The notes under the pieces are model-generated. The model saw nothing but the letters and a program-made list of their open reading frames with translations, had not been told where the DNA came from and did no database searches. Shown here piece after piece: positions 1-12,420 of a stretch of 64,000 nt of DNA. The translations under genes and the position numbers were made by a program. Source of the stretch: Brienomyrus brachyistius (taxonomy: Eukaryota > Chordata > Actinopteri > Osteoglossiformes > Mormyridae); contig NC_064548.1 of NCBI RefSeq assembly GCF_023856365.1, positions 11,085,642 to 11,149,641 of the forward strand. The letters run 5' to 3'. Position 1 is the stretch's first letter. Each line of letters opens with the position of its first letter.

Positions 1-2134
1 TTAATTGATGGAGGCTGAACATAGACATCAAACTGGTAACAAAAATAAGTGCTGTGTATCTCTTGTAAAGTATTAAGAAAATCTCGTCATTTGTTTAAAC
101 TTGTTTTCTGCATGTTTGATGAATGTAGCGCGCAGACTTGAATACCTACTAACTGATTTTTGAGTGAGACTGTGTTGTAAGAAGACAGTGATGATGGATA
201 ATGTGTGTCAAAACAAAATAGCTGTCCTTCTGTTGCAGTTACTAAATAAAAAATTAAGCATGTTTACTAATGGGGGGGGGAGGGATGGAGTTTATTTATT
301 GATGATCATATTTGCATTGTGATATGTAGCATGGATTTTTTTAATGAATAAAGATTAGGATTTATATTCACAAGCAAAAGCAGTACTGATATTGGCAGTG
401 ACGAGTGTGCACATCTTTTGGGTTTAGCGCTGTCATTTTTACTGTTTTTTTTTTTGATAGGTGAGTCGAGCAGTGCTCTGGTATGTTTCTGCATGGCTTC
501 CCACCTCCTGTTGTCTCTGTGGGCTGTCTATGCATTTGTCAAGTGCAGCCATCCGCCTTAGCGACTGATAATGTTATCGCTGTCAGAAAGTCCTCCCTTC
601 TCCCCACTGTCAATCTGATCTTCATCACTGCATTCCCAGATGTACTCTAACTTATAAATAACCTCCTGTCAGAATTAATTTGTTCATATCATGTTTTCTT
701 GCTTTTTTAAGGTCACCTATCTCAGGTGAGTTGGAGAGGAAAACAAATGGGCACTTAACCTATATGTTTTGCTGAAAGGAAGCTGTGACATTTCAGTTTC
801 TCAGTTAATAAGCATGCATTTATATATACATTATTTCAATTTTTGAAGTCTTGAATGTGTTTTTGTATTCATTTGTAAAAAATAAAGCAAAGAATGTCAT
901 TTTAGCTGGTAAATAAAACTTTAATGAACAATTTCATTTATTAAAGAAGTACTGGCTTAAATTACACTATTAAATGTACTATTAAGAGAATTAGTGTGAT
1001 GAAAGTGTATTTTTAGTTTTGGAAGATCAGTGTATAGATCCACCTGGCAACAGTATAAAGTGTACATTGCGTGTTGATAAAATCAATGATGGTTATATTG
1101 ATGATAGCACAGTGACAGTTTGGCCTCCTTTAAATGATGCTTTGTGCTAACATAACTGGAAACTGCAATATGCACTGCTGGAGGGTTTCAGCTTCCAAAA
1201 AAGCCCCCCCAAAAGCCACTCTTATGAAGAAAGCACGGGGTCAGCCAGGATTAAGTTTTATTCATTTTTTTGTGGGCCAGTGACTAGTTAACAGTATTGC
1301 CAAATAAATTCAGTAGTTGTTTGTTTATAAGCAATTATTGTTGATGAATTTTAAGCACATTCCCTGCTCCCTAGGGAAAACTGTCAGTCCTGGTCAGACT
1401 GACCACAAATGATGCCCCCCCCCCCCCACAACAGTCTTAGGAACTGCAGGTTACTCCTATTGGTCAAATAAAGGCCATTTAGTTTTACCTTTAAAAGCAA
1501 GTGCTCTGCCTTGTAACATCACCCAGGGAAGGTGCGACCTTGACCTGAAATCTCTCGTGGACAAGCCGTTTCATAGGAAATCGCTGACAGACCTTGTTCA
1601 GCCAAGTATCTATTTTTGGTCTGGGGAAGAGGTGTAATCTTGATTACACTACACTTGAATACTTTATTGCTGAACTGGTGAGCTGGATGAGAAGAACCCC
1701 CACCAAGGTTTTATTAAAATCTGTTGCCCAGTGAACGAGTTGGCAGATTTCTTGTCTTGCTTAGTTCCTTGCCAAGGCGACCAGTGTAATTTAAGTCTGC
1801 ATTGTACTGGGACAAAGCAAAGCAAACTTTGACTTTTCAAACAAAAGGAAATGAGGAAGTATGTCATGGCAGACAGATTTTATTATTAGCAGAATTTAGG
1901 CGGCGCCAATTCATTTGTTATTTTTATTACTTGAAAGTTGATCTGTATTACTGTTTATGATTTATTAGTCATTGATAATCCGTTCTGCTCTTGTATAATG
2001 GACATATGTGTTATGTTGGTATTGGACAGTAAGGTTTGTGCAGCTCTTTCAGTAGTTCAAAAGAACATATGTTACATATTGAAACATATATTAAGAACCA
2101 TATCTATTGTAAACAATTCATTATATGTATTATA
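1..2134. other. Non-coding stretch, no gene seen
   Basis: AT-rich sequence with short homopolymers (G run near 272-281, C run near 1413-1427). The open frames here are short, lack splice context and resemble no family I know. It is probably upstream sequence or first-intron sequence of gulp1, judged only by position. Confidence 0.5.
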
Positions 2135-3711
2135 CAGACCCTTTCAAAAAATTAGAATATCATGGAAAAGTTGATTTATTTCCATAATTCCATTCAAAAC
2201 GTTAAACTTTCATAGATTATAGATTCAGGGTCCACAACTTAAATGATTTCAAGTACTTAGTTGTTTATGTTTACATAATTTGGGCATCCAGCTCATAAAA
2301 CCCACGAAAACAGGAATTCAAAAAATTAGAATACTGTGAAAACATCGCCATTTTCTTTGCAGTTTTTGCAGAAAAAAAGAAAGAAATTAGGATCACATCA
2401 AATCAGTCAAAATATGGTACTTTCAAAATGATATGTCAATCTTAAACACTTTTAGGGGAATCCCTTTGCCTTAATCACTGCCTCAATGTGCCGTCGCACC
2501 GAGGCAGTCAGCCTGTGGCATTGCCTGGAAGTTATGGAAGCCCAGATTTCCTTGATACTTGCTGTCAGCTCTTCTTTGTTTTTAGGTCTGGTGGACCTCA
2601 TTTTCTTCTTGATAATACCCCATAAATTCTCAATGGGGTTTAGGTCCGGCGAGTTGGCTGGCCAGTCAAACACTGTGATGGCATGGCCATCAAACCAGGT
2701 TTTGGTGCTTCTGGCAGTATGGGCAGGGGCCAGGTCCTGCTGGAAGATGAAATCTGCATCTCCATACAGATCCTCAGCAGAAGGAATCATGGAGTCCTCT
2801 AAGACATTCTGGTAGACTGTTCCGGTGACCTTAGATATTTAGAAAGCAGAGTTTACCAACACCTGCACCGCACATTGCACCCCAAATCATGACTGATTGT
2901 GAATATTTCACACTGGACCTCAGGCAGCTTGGGTTCTGTTCCTCACCCGTCTTCCTCCAAACCCTTGGACACTTTACTTTCATCGGAAAAGAGACTCTTG
3001 GACCACTGGCCAGCAGTTCAGTCCTTCTTCTCCTTGGCCCAGTTGAGACACGTCCGACGTTGGCTCAGGCTCAGAAGTGGTTTGACCCAAGGAACCCGAC
3101 AGTTGTAGCCCATCTCCCGGATGCATCTGAATGTGGTGGTTTTTGAAACTGTGACTCCTGCCCATGGTCATCTCTTCTCCTGGTGCATCTTTTCCTGCCA
3201 CATTTTGCCCTTCCACGAGACTTTCCATTGATATGCTTGGACACAGGACTCTGTGAACAGCCAGCCTCCTTAGCTATGAACTTTTGTGGCTTACCCATCC
3301 TATGGAGGGTATCAATGATCTTCTGGCCAGTTGTCAAGTCTGCAGTCTTCCCCATATTGAACCTAACTGAAACAATTGAACCAAAGTGAAGCGATTTAAT
3401 GACACCTGGGGAAACGTGTGCAGGTGCTTTGAGGTTAGTAGATGAGTTGCGTGTGACACTCAGTTTAAAACTTTCATGCCCTGTAGAATTTGGGCTGATG
3501 TCTTCACAGTATTCTAATTTTTTTGAATTCCTGTTTTCGTGGGTTTTATGAGGTGGAAACCCAAATTATGTACAAATAAACAACTAAGTACTTGAAATCG
3601 TTTAAGTTGTGGACCCTGAATCTATAATCTATGAAAGTTTAAAGTTTTGAATGGAATTATGGAAATAAATAAACTTTTCCATGATATTCTAATTTTTTTG
3701 GAAAGGGTCTG
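2135..3711 (-). mobile_element. Tc1-like DNA transposon, nearly complete but inactive
   Basis: A 1577-bp element bounded by TA dinucleotides (2133-2134 and 3712-3713), with ends starting CAGACCCTTTC. The terminal inverted repeats are long, about 210 bp each (2135-2345 and 3490-3711). Each arm repeats a TCAAAAAATTAGAATA-like core at its outer and inner end, the IR/DR arrangement of Sleeping Beauty-type elements. A broken transposase lies between them on the minus strand. The arms are still highly similar, so insertion is not very old. Confidence 0.93.
2452..3355 (-). pseudogene. Tc1-like transposase remnant
   Basis: A minus-strand transposase relic inside the TIRs. The start ATG is at 3355 and the N-terminal part (3071-3355) has the paired helix-turn-helix of Tc1 transposases, with a recognisable CGRKRC motif. 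The C-terminal part (2452-2790) keeps the second catalytic Asp in FQQDLAPAHTA and the third acidic residue in SPDLNPIENLWG. An SDES motif marking the first Asp is visible near 2980-3000 in another frame. Frame changes, stops and missing sequence separate these parts, and the span of about 900 bp is shorter than the usual 1 kb. The protein is therefore non-functional. Confidence 0.92.
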
Positions 3712-4199
3712 TATGTGACTTTCTTGCTGTTGTTACATTAAAAATCTGTGGAGAAAGTTTTAAAACCTTTTTGCTGGGGGAAAAAAAAACTCCTGACTGT
3801 GCAAGTTAGAATCCATACCAGGCCAAACTGTGTCAACTGGTTTTCATTCCCTCCTGAAAGTTTAAATGTGACATTGTGAAATATAGATTCTAAACTCAAA
3901 ACAATTGGCTATAACGATAAAAATGAAATACGCTTGTCACTGTGGAAGAAAATGATTATTTTTTTTAATCTATTGTATCAAGGGATAGTTTTAGTTTTGC
4001 AGTCTTAGAAAAACCTTTAGTGGTTAGTATCAATAATTTAGTGATTTCAGGAGTATTTTTTTATGTTAGTAGACCAGATTGCATTTTTTCCCGACACTTG
4101 CTGTTTGCGTCATTTTTTCCTGGAAATGTAATTTTAGTGAAGGTAGGAAGGTGGTGTCTTTGTTTTGTTGGGTACTGTGACTCAGAGCATGTGGCGATA
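3712..4199. other. Non-coding stretch, nothing recognised
   Basis: Sequence between the Tc1 element and the LTR-like relic. I see no coding exon and no repeat family that I recognise. Confidence 0.4.
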
Positions 4200-4760
4200 A
4201 CTGCTTAAGCACAGTGGGTGGCGATGGTTGCTGGAATGACTATCCTCTGACTAAGGTTGGAGGACATGGGAGGCAAGAAGGTTTTGACTACAAGACCAGT
4301 GTTTGCACCATGTGAAGGGTAACCAGTTGATTAGCAGAAAATAAGAGAATCATTGCTATGCAGTAATCAAGGGCTCATGGGATGGCGTTGGGTGGATGCT
4401 TAGCTGACACCTAAGGGAGGGGAGCCAATTAGAACTGTGTATGTCAGCAGAGGGTAGGTTAGGGGTGTATCAAATTAATTGTGGACTAACCAATGAAATG
4501 AAGACTTTTGTAAGAAGAGTTGTGTAGTTCTTGTTTGGAGAGACGCTGTTCTCTGGATTGGGATATGCTCTCCTTTTGATTGATTATAAGAAATAGAAAA
4601 AAAAAACTGAAGACACGCTGAGTAGTTTTTACTTTTTTACTCTCAGTGGCTTTTGGGAGCTCGGGTATTTTCAACTTCCACAGAAATTTAGGGGCTCATC
4701 TGGGATCACAAACCTCCTGCTCAGCAGACAGGAGAGGACCTCGAACCGTATACAGGAGTT
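4200..4760 (+). mobile_element. Possible class I endogenous retrovirus relic: LTR 3' part plus primer-binding site
   Basis: At 4689-4706 the sequence TAGGGGCTCATCTGGGAT matches the proline-tRNA primer-binding site typical of gamma/epsilon-retrovirus-like elements at 15 of 18 positions. It lies a few bases after a CA that could end an LTR. The region before it could be U3/R/U5, but the left LTR end is not determined. No gag, pol or env coding is visible downstream, so this is at most a short fragment. Confidence 0.4.
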
Positions 4761-5104
4761 GGAAGATCCGTAGGACCCAGTAAGCTGGGCCCCTGAGATG
4801 TTCTTAGGCAAATTCTCTCTGTCTGGTTGAAACTGCAGAAAGTGAAGCCCTTCTCATTATAGTTTAAGGGAAATCCAGGGAAGCTTTTGAGTACTGACAA
4901 GAAAAGTCATTGTTGTACCGTTGTTTTCAGTTTTGGCAGTTGTGGTATTGTTATGTTTATTGAATATACTAACAGGCTGGCTGATTAGGATTATTAGTTA
5001 TGTTAAGTGTTTTTATGAGAGAACTATTCATATACTTATTTAATGTATATTGAAAAAAAAATGCAACTTTATAACTTTATTAGCATCATGACATCCATGT
5101 TGAT

Positions 5105-5595
5105 AGGGAATGTATATTTTATTCTGAAAACAGTTCGGAATTCCGGTTGATGCCCCCCCCCCCCCCCCCCAAGGCCGACACGCAATCCAGTCCCACCCTC
5201 GGGAAGTGCCCATCTGTCTGCCGCAGCCAAGTGTTACATGGCCGTTCCCTTGGCCTGGTCCAGTGGCTTGGATCCTCAGCAATGAGGATCCTGCAAGCCG
5301 GATCACCCTCAGGGAACCGCCCCACATGGCCATAGTGCTGTAACTCACTCTCCCTCACAGTACAGGTAATGTGCCTCCTTCAGGACTCCCCGAGCAATCG
5401 CTTGTTGAACACAAAGTCAAACCAGCAATACCTGAGGATTCTCTGAAGAGACAGAGTACCAAAGGAATACAATCTTCATCTCAGCTCACTGGACAGTATC
5501 CATGTCTCACAGCCAGACAGCAAGACAAGGAGCACCAGGACTCTAAAGACTTGCATAGTATAGGAGATAGGCATTATTTGGAATCCCTTGGTTAA
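5105..5595 (-). mobile_element. LINE fragment: end of a reverse-transcriptase ORF
   Basis: Read on the minus strand, the segment resembles the C-terminal tail of fish non-LTR retrotransposon polyproteins. A GHVGRFPEGDPA-like stretch is followed by WTRPRERP and a TWLRQ motif at about 5119-5358. Further upstream on that strand (5371-5590), a VLLSGCETW-like motif corresponds to the usual LLYGSETW of these proteins. The two parts are in different frames, so the copy is dead. A C homopolymer (5151-5170) interrupts it. Confidence 0.65.
5151..5170. repeat. Poly-C run
   Basis: A homopolymer of about 20 C inside the LINE fragment. Its length may be unreliable. Confidence 0.9.
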
Positions 5596-5599
5596 AGCT

Positions 5600-6890
5600 A
5601 ATATTAGAGTGACTATTTACAAAGCTAGTTTATAATTAACTGATAAAATCAAGGTTTGCACTTTTTGCAAAGTAAAATCTTCCCTTAGAGGACATGGTGC
5701 TTTTAACCCACCATAAATGTGGTGATGGTGATGGAGGGAAGTCATTTTAATGCAAGGTCCTATTCAGACAGTTCCTTCCATTAACATTTCCTCAAACCAT
5801 GGGAGCTGTCACCAAAATGGGTCAGCTACTTGCCTTAACTAATGTGGAGCTGGAGCTGAATTCATGAATATAAGGATGTTTATTAGGCATTTATAAAGGG
5901 TTTGGGATTTGTATATATCCTTACAGAGGGGGGGTCAATGATTCAATGAATCATTTTCTTTAATCATTGATGAAACTACAAGGATTGCTGCTGGTCACTT
6001 CCCCTAGAAATCAAAAGAAAAAAAACTGACTTATTTAATTCACTTGTGGTATTCATTGTTTTCCTTCTGCTTAACTTGCAGAACTATGGGACTATTTCAC
6101 AGTGCCTCATTTGAATATTAAGAGATAAGCATAATTATTTCTGCTGGGCCACAGTGGATATTGGCCTTTGAGATTTGACCTTTTTAAAGAATGGCAGGTC
6201 TGGCATAAAAATAATATACTAAAGATTGGAAATGATTTCAACATTCTTTTGTTCTTGAATCATTTTTCACTGTACAGATTGCAAAATGGTTTTTTTATTG
6301 ACTCAGTCTTACGGTGCGCAACCTGGGGATGACTAAGGTTGACGGTTCCTTCTACATCATTAAGTGTTCAGTTCCAAAGCAAAAATACTCTTTTTTTTTT
6401 TTTTTTTTTTTTAGAAATTTTATTATCATGTCAGAAAATTAATTGATGACTACTATACATGCATTTGAACTGTTTCTGTAAGGCAGATGATAATGGAAAT
6501 ATATTTCTGTGAAATATATAAATATATGCTGAAGCATATTTGTTATTGTGTTGGCAATGCTTATGCTGCATCATTAAATGGCAATCCAGGTTTAGCTTCT
6601 CTTATAGAGTTACACTACAGATTTTCGAATGGAAAATGTCTACTGGTGGGGGTGAGTTCCGACCTCTGTCTCCAAGGCCAAGGTTCTTCTGGGGAAACCC
6701 AAGCTCTCCCAAGTCAGCTGTGAGATATTATCCTCCAACTATGTCCTAAGTCTGCCTTGGTCCTTAGCCCGGTGGCACAGCCCAGTTTGCATGGGAGTTA
6801 TCAAAATTTACATTCAGAACTGACATTTTTTTACTGCAAGTAACTAATTAAAATGACTATAGCAGATTTTAAATATAACCCATTGGTGTC
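5600..6890. other. Non-coding stretch
   Basis: No gene or clear repeat was recognised apart from a T homopolymer of about 22 bases at 6391-6412. Confidence 0.4.
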
Positions 6891-6891
6891 T

Positions 6892-7170
6892 GGGGCGTCC
6901 CAGTGGCATGATGGGTAGCATTGTTGTCTCTTGTCTCCAGGGTCGGGGTTTGAATCCCACCTTTGCTCTGCATGCATGTTCTTCATATATTATGTAGGTT
7001 TCTGGCAAACACATGGACTTAGGCTAATTATTGTCTCTGAATGGCCAGCATATTGAAGGTTTGTGGCCTGTGAACTGGCATCCCACGGTGTACCACTGTC
7101 TTGTACTATCTGGGGCAAACTTCAGTCCCTCTGCAACCACATCCAGCACAGGAAGATGGATGGATGTATG
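6892..7170 (+). repeat. tRNA-derived SINE, diverged full-length copy
   Basis: It starts with a tRNA-like head (GGCATGATGGGTAGCATTG, with a GGGTTTGAATCCC B-box-like motif near 6944-6960). It continues through the body shared with the other SINEs of this window and ends in a GATGGATGGATG tail. Divergence from the other copies suggests an old insertion. Confidence 0.75.
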
Positions 7171-10100
7171 AAAGAATATGTTACAGAATGTGTCCCGAAT
7201 ACTTATATTTCCTTGAAATGGGAGAGATTTATTTTGAAATGAAAACAAAGCTAATGTTTTGCTGAAAGTGCATTAACAATTACGTTATTTTAATGTTTAA
7301 TTGAAACTCCTTTCATTGTGTGTATTGGAGCTGCAGCCTCTTGTTAATGCTCTGTTGGTTTATTACTATGATCTGTTGCCTTTTCTTTATTATCATTGGC
7401 ATGTTATTGAAGTTATGGATCCTCCTGGATATCTGTCTTGTGTTGCTTCCACAATGGAACTGTCATTGAGGCATTTGTGGGTAATGTGCTTTGCCGTGGC
7501 TCTTGGCAGTGAAGTCAGCTCATTGAATAACCCATTCCGCTTATAATCCTTACAAAGTTCATAATACATGTTTTAAATATGGTATATTATGTTGTTCCCT
7601 TGCAGTGCCAGTGGAAGGCAACTGCTTTGGTTGGAGGTTGTGCACTTGCTTTGGTTATTACAGTGTTATTACACTGATGGTAATGTCAGGCATTTTGGGA
7701 TATTTGGTATTCCTGCCTTGTACTCTCTCATTGAATTAATTTGCTGAAATTAACTTCTATTTTAGTAATCCCCATAGATCATATTTAGCTTACATGAATA
7801 CATATTCTCCTGGTCTGGCTTTTATTAGGGAAAAAGAAAACTAAATTTACCCTAAGGGCTGGAAGATTTCTAGTTTTTGGGTTTATAGTGTCAAAAGGCA
7901 TATTGGACTTCATCATCATCAGCATCTTAATCATAATCATATTTCCAAATGTATCTATGTGTTGTACTGCCTACTTTGTCTTTTAAATTATAGAAATGTG
8001 TGTACAGTTTTAATATGAATTATGCATAGTTTGAAATGCACATTGTTTAAACACACACAGTTTGTAAATAGGCTAAATCCATGATTACTTAAGAGCGCAA
8101 GTTATTTTCTCTCCACTTTCCATTACTGTTTACCTGGTTTACTATGAAAGATCCTTGGCCTTCATTATTGATTGTCATTTAACTTTGAATTAGAAAATTT
8201 CTAGCACATAAACTGAGGTCATTCAGAGAATTGTGTGTCTTATTAGAATAATTTTGTCTAAAGATTAATAATACTAAGCTTTTCATAGCAACATTTGGTA
8301 ACTTTGCAACACTACTCAAAAATACCGTTTACAGACGCTCCTCTACTTACCAATGAGATACGTTCCGAATCATTTGACTTGATTCATAGTAGAAATTAAA
8401 AATACTCATTGCCTAAATAATCACAATCAAGTTGAATCACCCTGAGGAAAATGATTTACACCCCATAGTCTGAATACTTTTGCAAGCCACTGCGTATTCT
8501 GTGTGTTACACGGGATTCCAGTAGTGAAAAGGTACAACGGTACCACATTCTTGAAAGCTTTCCGGTAGGTATTACATTTCTCTAGTACTGGTACTAATTA
8601 TGCTTTTACACACGTCGGAAAACACTAACCATGGAGTGAGAACTATAGGCTCATGTCCGAACCACTGCTGAAACTCAGTTATACCCTATGTCAGAGTTGC
8701 ATGCATCATGCTATATATAGTTTGATGCATGAGAGAAAGAGAGAAAGAGAGAGAGAGGGCATGCATATATTTCCAGTGAACAAGCAGCTTTGATTTATCT
8801 AACTCTGACTGCTCTGCATAAAAGACACGAGGCTACAAAAATGTCAGCTAATTAAACATGACCTCTCTAGCTTTAAGTCAGTGGTTTATGCAAAGGATCT
8901 TACAGCAAATAGATTAACAACATAACCTGTAGGAACAGATGCTAGTCTTATGTTACACTGTGTATTACGCAGTTACATAATCAAGCATAACGCGCTGTGT
9001 GGTTTTTATAGGCGTATGTTTATAGAGCAGATGAATAGAAGAAACCAGAAGAAACTTTTACAGGCGCTTCTCTCACGTTATCTGTTTTTTATTTTTTACA
9101 GGGGAGAGTAATGGTGAGGAGTTTGATCGCGGCAGAAATACGTTTTAGACTGTTGCTCTCGTGTTCGTTTTTTTCTTTCATTTGTCTGAGCAGCACCCTC
9201 TCGAAATCCATATATGGATTAGCGAATCACGACCATACTGAGCTCCCTCTCCCCCGTAGCCCGCATACTCTCCTTACACGCAATGCTCTGCCCCTCTCAG
9301 GTACATTATTAATAATTTAATAATGATAAGGAGGAAGTGCAGAACAATCATAGGTGGATATGGATTTAAGAGCGTATTATTGTTCTCCCTGTAACTGAAA
9401 AAAATCAGAGCGATCCTAATGCCATTCTTGGCGATACTAGGGTATGTGGTGGGGTGGAGTGAGGCTTGATATATTAAAATGAAAAGACTAACAATTTAAA
9501 TGTATTTGAGATAAATGTCTGTAGAAAGTAGTCTGTAGTATCCATCACATAAGTGCATAACTTTCCATGAATGATATGTTTTTCTGCATTGGTATTCTTG
9601 CACTGGTATTGTGACACTTAAAGTGGTATCGGTATTGAGGTCATAATTTTGGTATCATGACAACACTACTTTGTGATGGTTATTGTGTTAATTCATTCAT
9701 TCATTTATTTGTTTTGCATAGTAAAGTGTGCTGAACAGTGTATAAAGATCTGATCTCTGGGCTTAGAGTACCTGAAGAAATGTTTTTTTGTTTTCTTGGA
9801 AACAATTTTGCTGTCCTGAGAATCAAGGGCAGATCTTCGCTGTAGGGATGGAAGACTGTCCTTGCAGTACTGACCTGTATTATATAACAGTATTGTATAA
9901 AAAGAATATAACATTTCTTCCGTATTTAATATTCGGATTGTGTTGTCTTTAGCTGTTTATGCATGTTCTACTTTTTGCAATACATATTTTGATCACATCA
10001 ACATGTTGCACTAAATAATTCTCCATATAGCTGTGTTGTTTAAAATGTAAGGGATGTTCATCAGCATAGCAAACAAAGCCTAGTAAACTCATTGAGTAAC

Positions 10101-10261
10101 ATAAATATATATCATAAATATATAATCTGTATTAATTTATTACCTGTGCTAATACTTAGTTATCACTTCACAACAAGATTAAAATGTGCCTATACATATA
10201 TATATTAGCTTTCTGCTTTGTTTATTTATTTATTTTTTTGATTTTACATGTGCACAGTTGC
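7171..10261. other. Non-coding stretch with diverged repeat debris
   Basis: No exon was recognised. A CTCCTCTACTTACC motif near 8338-8356 looks like one end of a pogo-type MITE. An AG-rich run lies at 8731-8757. GGTACC/GGTATC-rich stretches at 8520-8600 and 9560-9670 resemble ends of a decayed DNA transposon, without a clear partner. Confidence 0.4.
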
Positions 10262-10512
10262 TATCTGAATTTTTCCATCCATCCATCCATTTTCCAAACC
10301 GCTTATCCTACTGGGTCGCGGAGGGTCCGGAGCCTATCCCGGAAGCAATGGGCACGAGGCAGGGAACAACCCAGAATGGGGGGCCAGCCCATCGCAGGGC
10401 ACACTCACACACCAGTAACTCACACATGCACTCCTAGGGGCAATTTAGCAACTCCAATTAGTCTCAGCATGTCTTTGGACTGTGGGGGGAAACCAGAGTT
10501 ATCTGAATTTTT
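10262..10512 (-). repeat. tRNA-derived SINE, 5'-truncated, with 13-bp target duplication
   Basis: A minus-strand SINE body at 10275-10499, starting on the plus strand at its CCATCCATCCATCC tail. It is flanked on both sides by TATCTGAATTTTT (10262-10274 and 10500-10512), a perfect 13-bp target-site duplication. The tRNA head is missing, as expected for premature termination of reverse transcription. Confidence 0.88.
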
Positions 10513-10848
10513 GTCTAGGTAAATTGGATGACTGAAAGTGTGTAGTGGGAAATTAGATGGTTAACTTATGAAGTTGACAAAACGAAAAGGAATTGTGATT
10601 GCTTCAGTGCCACATGTCATATTGCAGTCTGGGACAGATGGCTTCTTTGTTTAAGCCATGATATAGGACTGAGGACAATCTATCCTTCTGTGATTAATAG
10701 TACCTTTATAATTTTAGCACTTAGTATCAATGGCTAACAAAAGTGTATCTATTGTCATGCATGTGAAAAAGGAACATGGGTTGTCTTAAATATATCGTAT
10801 GTTACGTATCAATGCAATCTGTAATATGTATATGTTTTCTTCAGACCG

Positions 10849-11230
10849 AGTATGAGTACCGATGCTCACTTTTTGGTATTCGTCGATGCTGATACCAATT
10901 AGACCTTGATGTTGTGATATCTGAATTTAAAATTATCCGGGTATATGATAATATTGAAATCCGTCCCCCCACACTTAATTTTTTTAAGCTAAAGAAAGAA
11001 AAGGTGAACATATGAGAAACTATAAACGAGGCAGCAGTGGTTCATAAACTTTTACATCGCTTACCACGTCAAAAAGTATTAAACTCTATGTGTTCCACCA
11101 TTATGCTTGAATGTCAAGAGCAAATACTGGGTAAGAGCTTCTGTTATTTTCACTGCATGAAGGTTACCTTTTGACATTCTTCTCCCTCCATACTAGTGTA
11201 CACTGCATGGTGGGTTGTTGGAAAGTGCTG
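10849..11230. repeat. Possible decayed DNA-transposon end
   Basis: A GTACCGATGCTC...GGTATTCG motif at 10856-10905 and a partly complementary stretch at 11785-11825 suggest the two ends of a diverged element with a SINE inserted between them. The pairing is imperfect and the family is not known to me. Confidence 0.3.
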
Positions 11231-11244
11231 CTGGTGGCAGTTTT

Positions 11245-11520
11245 GTCACCCATCTATCTTCTGTGCCTGTTTGTCCTATGCATGGTCATGGGGTTCGGAG
11301 CCTAGCCTGGAGGCGATGAACACAGGGCTGGGAATAATTCAGGATGGGGTGCCAAACCATCACACACTGATGGGCAGTTTAGTAATTCCAACTCACCTTA
11401 GCATGTTAGACTGGTAGGTGGGGTGAGAACCAGAATACCTGGAGGGGACCCCACAACATCATGCAAACTCCACACACGCGGAGCCACGGTGCTATCCATT
11501 GCACTACTGCACTGCCCTCA
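11245..11520 (-). repeat. tRNA-derived SINE, full-length
   Basis: Minus-strand copy of the same SINE family as at 10262. On the plus strand it runs from the CCATCTATC tail (near 11250) through GGGTTCGGAGCC to the reverse complement of the GTTAGCA...CAGTG tRNA-like head near 11500-11519. Confidence 0.75.
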
Positions 11521-11849
11521 CATTTGTCATACTCTTCCTAATGTTTAGTTTTTAGGTGCTTAATTAGATTACTTGTATTGTATGATCTTGTTTCATACCT
11601 CCTCTTGATATTTTAGAAGAGCATAGTTTTCAGTCCACTATGCTTTCTCATTCATTTTGAAGTACTTCTGCATCATAGACATCATGCAGTCCCATTTATT
11701 TTGCTTATTAGTGATCTCCATGATACATCATCGCTTGGTATCTGTTGTTATAGGTAACACCGGGTTATCATGAGGATGAGTACAAGTACATGAGCACTGT
11801 ATTGAACTCAAGACTACTTTCTGTATCGATGTACCCCTAATATTTATGA

Positions 11850-12420
11850 AAGATTGAAATATATGTACTTCCATAAAGTACCAAAAGTATGGAACTTCTT
11901 TTGTCAGTTTTCCACTGGCGTAAAAACTGCTACTGGTATGTGTTGGTTTTCCTGTCTGTGCCAGTCCTATTATTTTGATCCTTCACTTTCCCGTAGTCCT
12001 GCTTAAGTTTTTTGATTTTCAAGCGGCATTCTTCTGTGTTTTGTGTGTGCCCCATTTCTTCCAAGCGGTTTGGTATTACGACAGAGATTTTTTTGTATGG
12101 CGATTGAAGCCTGTTTCCTCGTTTGTCCATCCTTCCATTTTACTTTTTTAATATTTTTGTTTCTACTGCTTTTTATTTAGTTTTTCGCTGATCACTGTGT
12201 GTTTCAAAAGATGGCGGTTGTATTTTGTGTTTCAGCGGCAGGCTATCTGCATCACCAATCTAAAGCAAATATGTTTGCAAATCCCACCCCAAAGTACCAA
12301 AGAAGTCCCCCGGGCTGGTTTGGCACTTTCGGTACTGGTACTCGACCGGAAGTCAATGGAAAAGAGAAAGTACCATACTTTGTGCGGTGGATAAGCTCCC
12401 TTAGTGTTAGGGTTGGACTG
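11850..12420. mobile_element. DNA transposon relic with Myb/SANT-like fragment
   Basis: The ends contain GTACTTCC...AAAGTACCAAAAGTA (11868-11893) and, inverted, TACTCGACCGGAAGTCA...GAAAGTACCATACTTT (12338-12382). A minus-strand open frame at 11930-12130 reads like a Myb/SANT-like DNA-binding domain (ECRLKIKKLKQDY followed by KVKDQNNRTG), a domain often carried by PIF/Harbinger-type elements and their domesticated relatives. The right part is closely similar to that of the element at 47147-48964. Confidence 0.55.

Noticed and set aside
2486..2815. A 109-codon plus-strand open frame
   Set aside because: Antisense shadow of the Tc1 transposase remnant.
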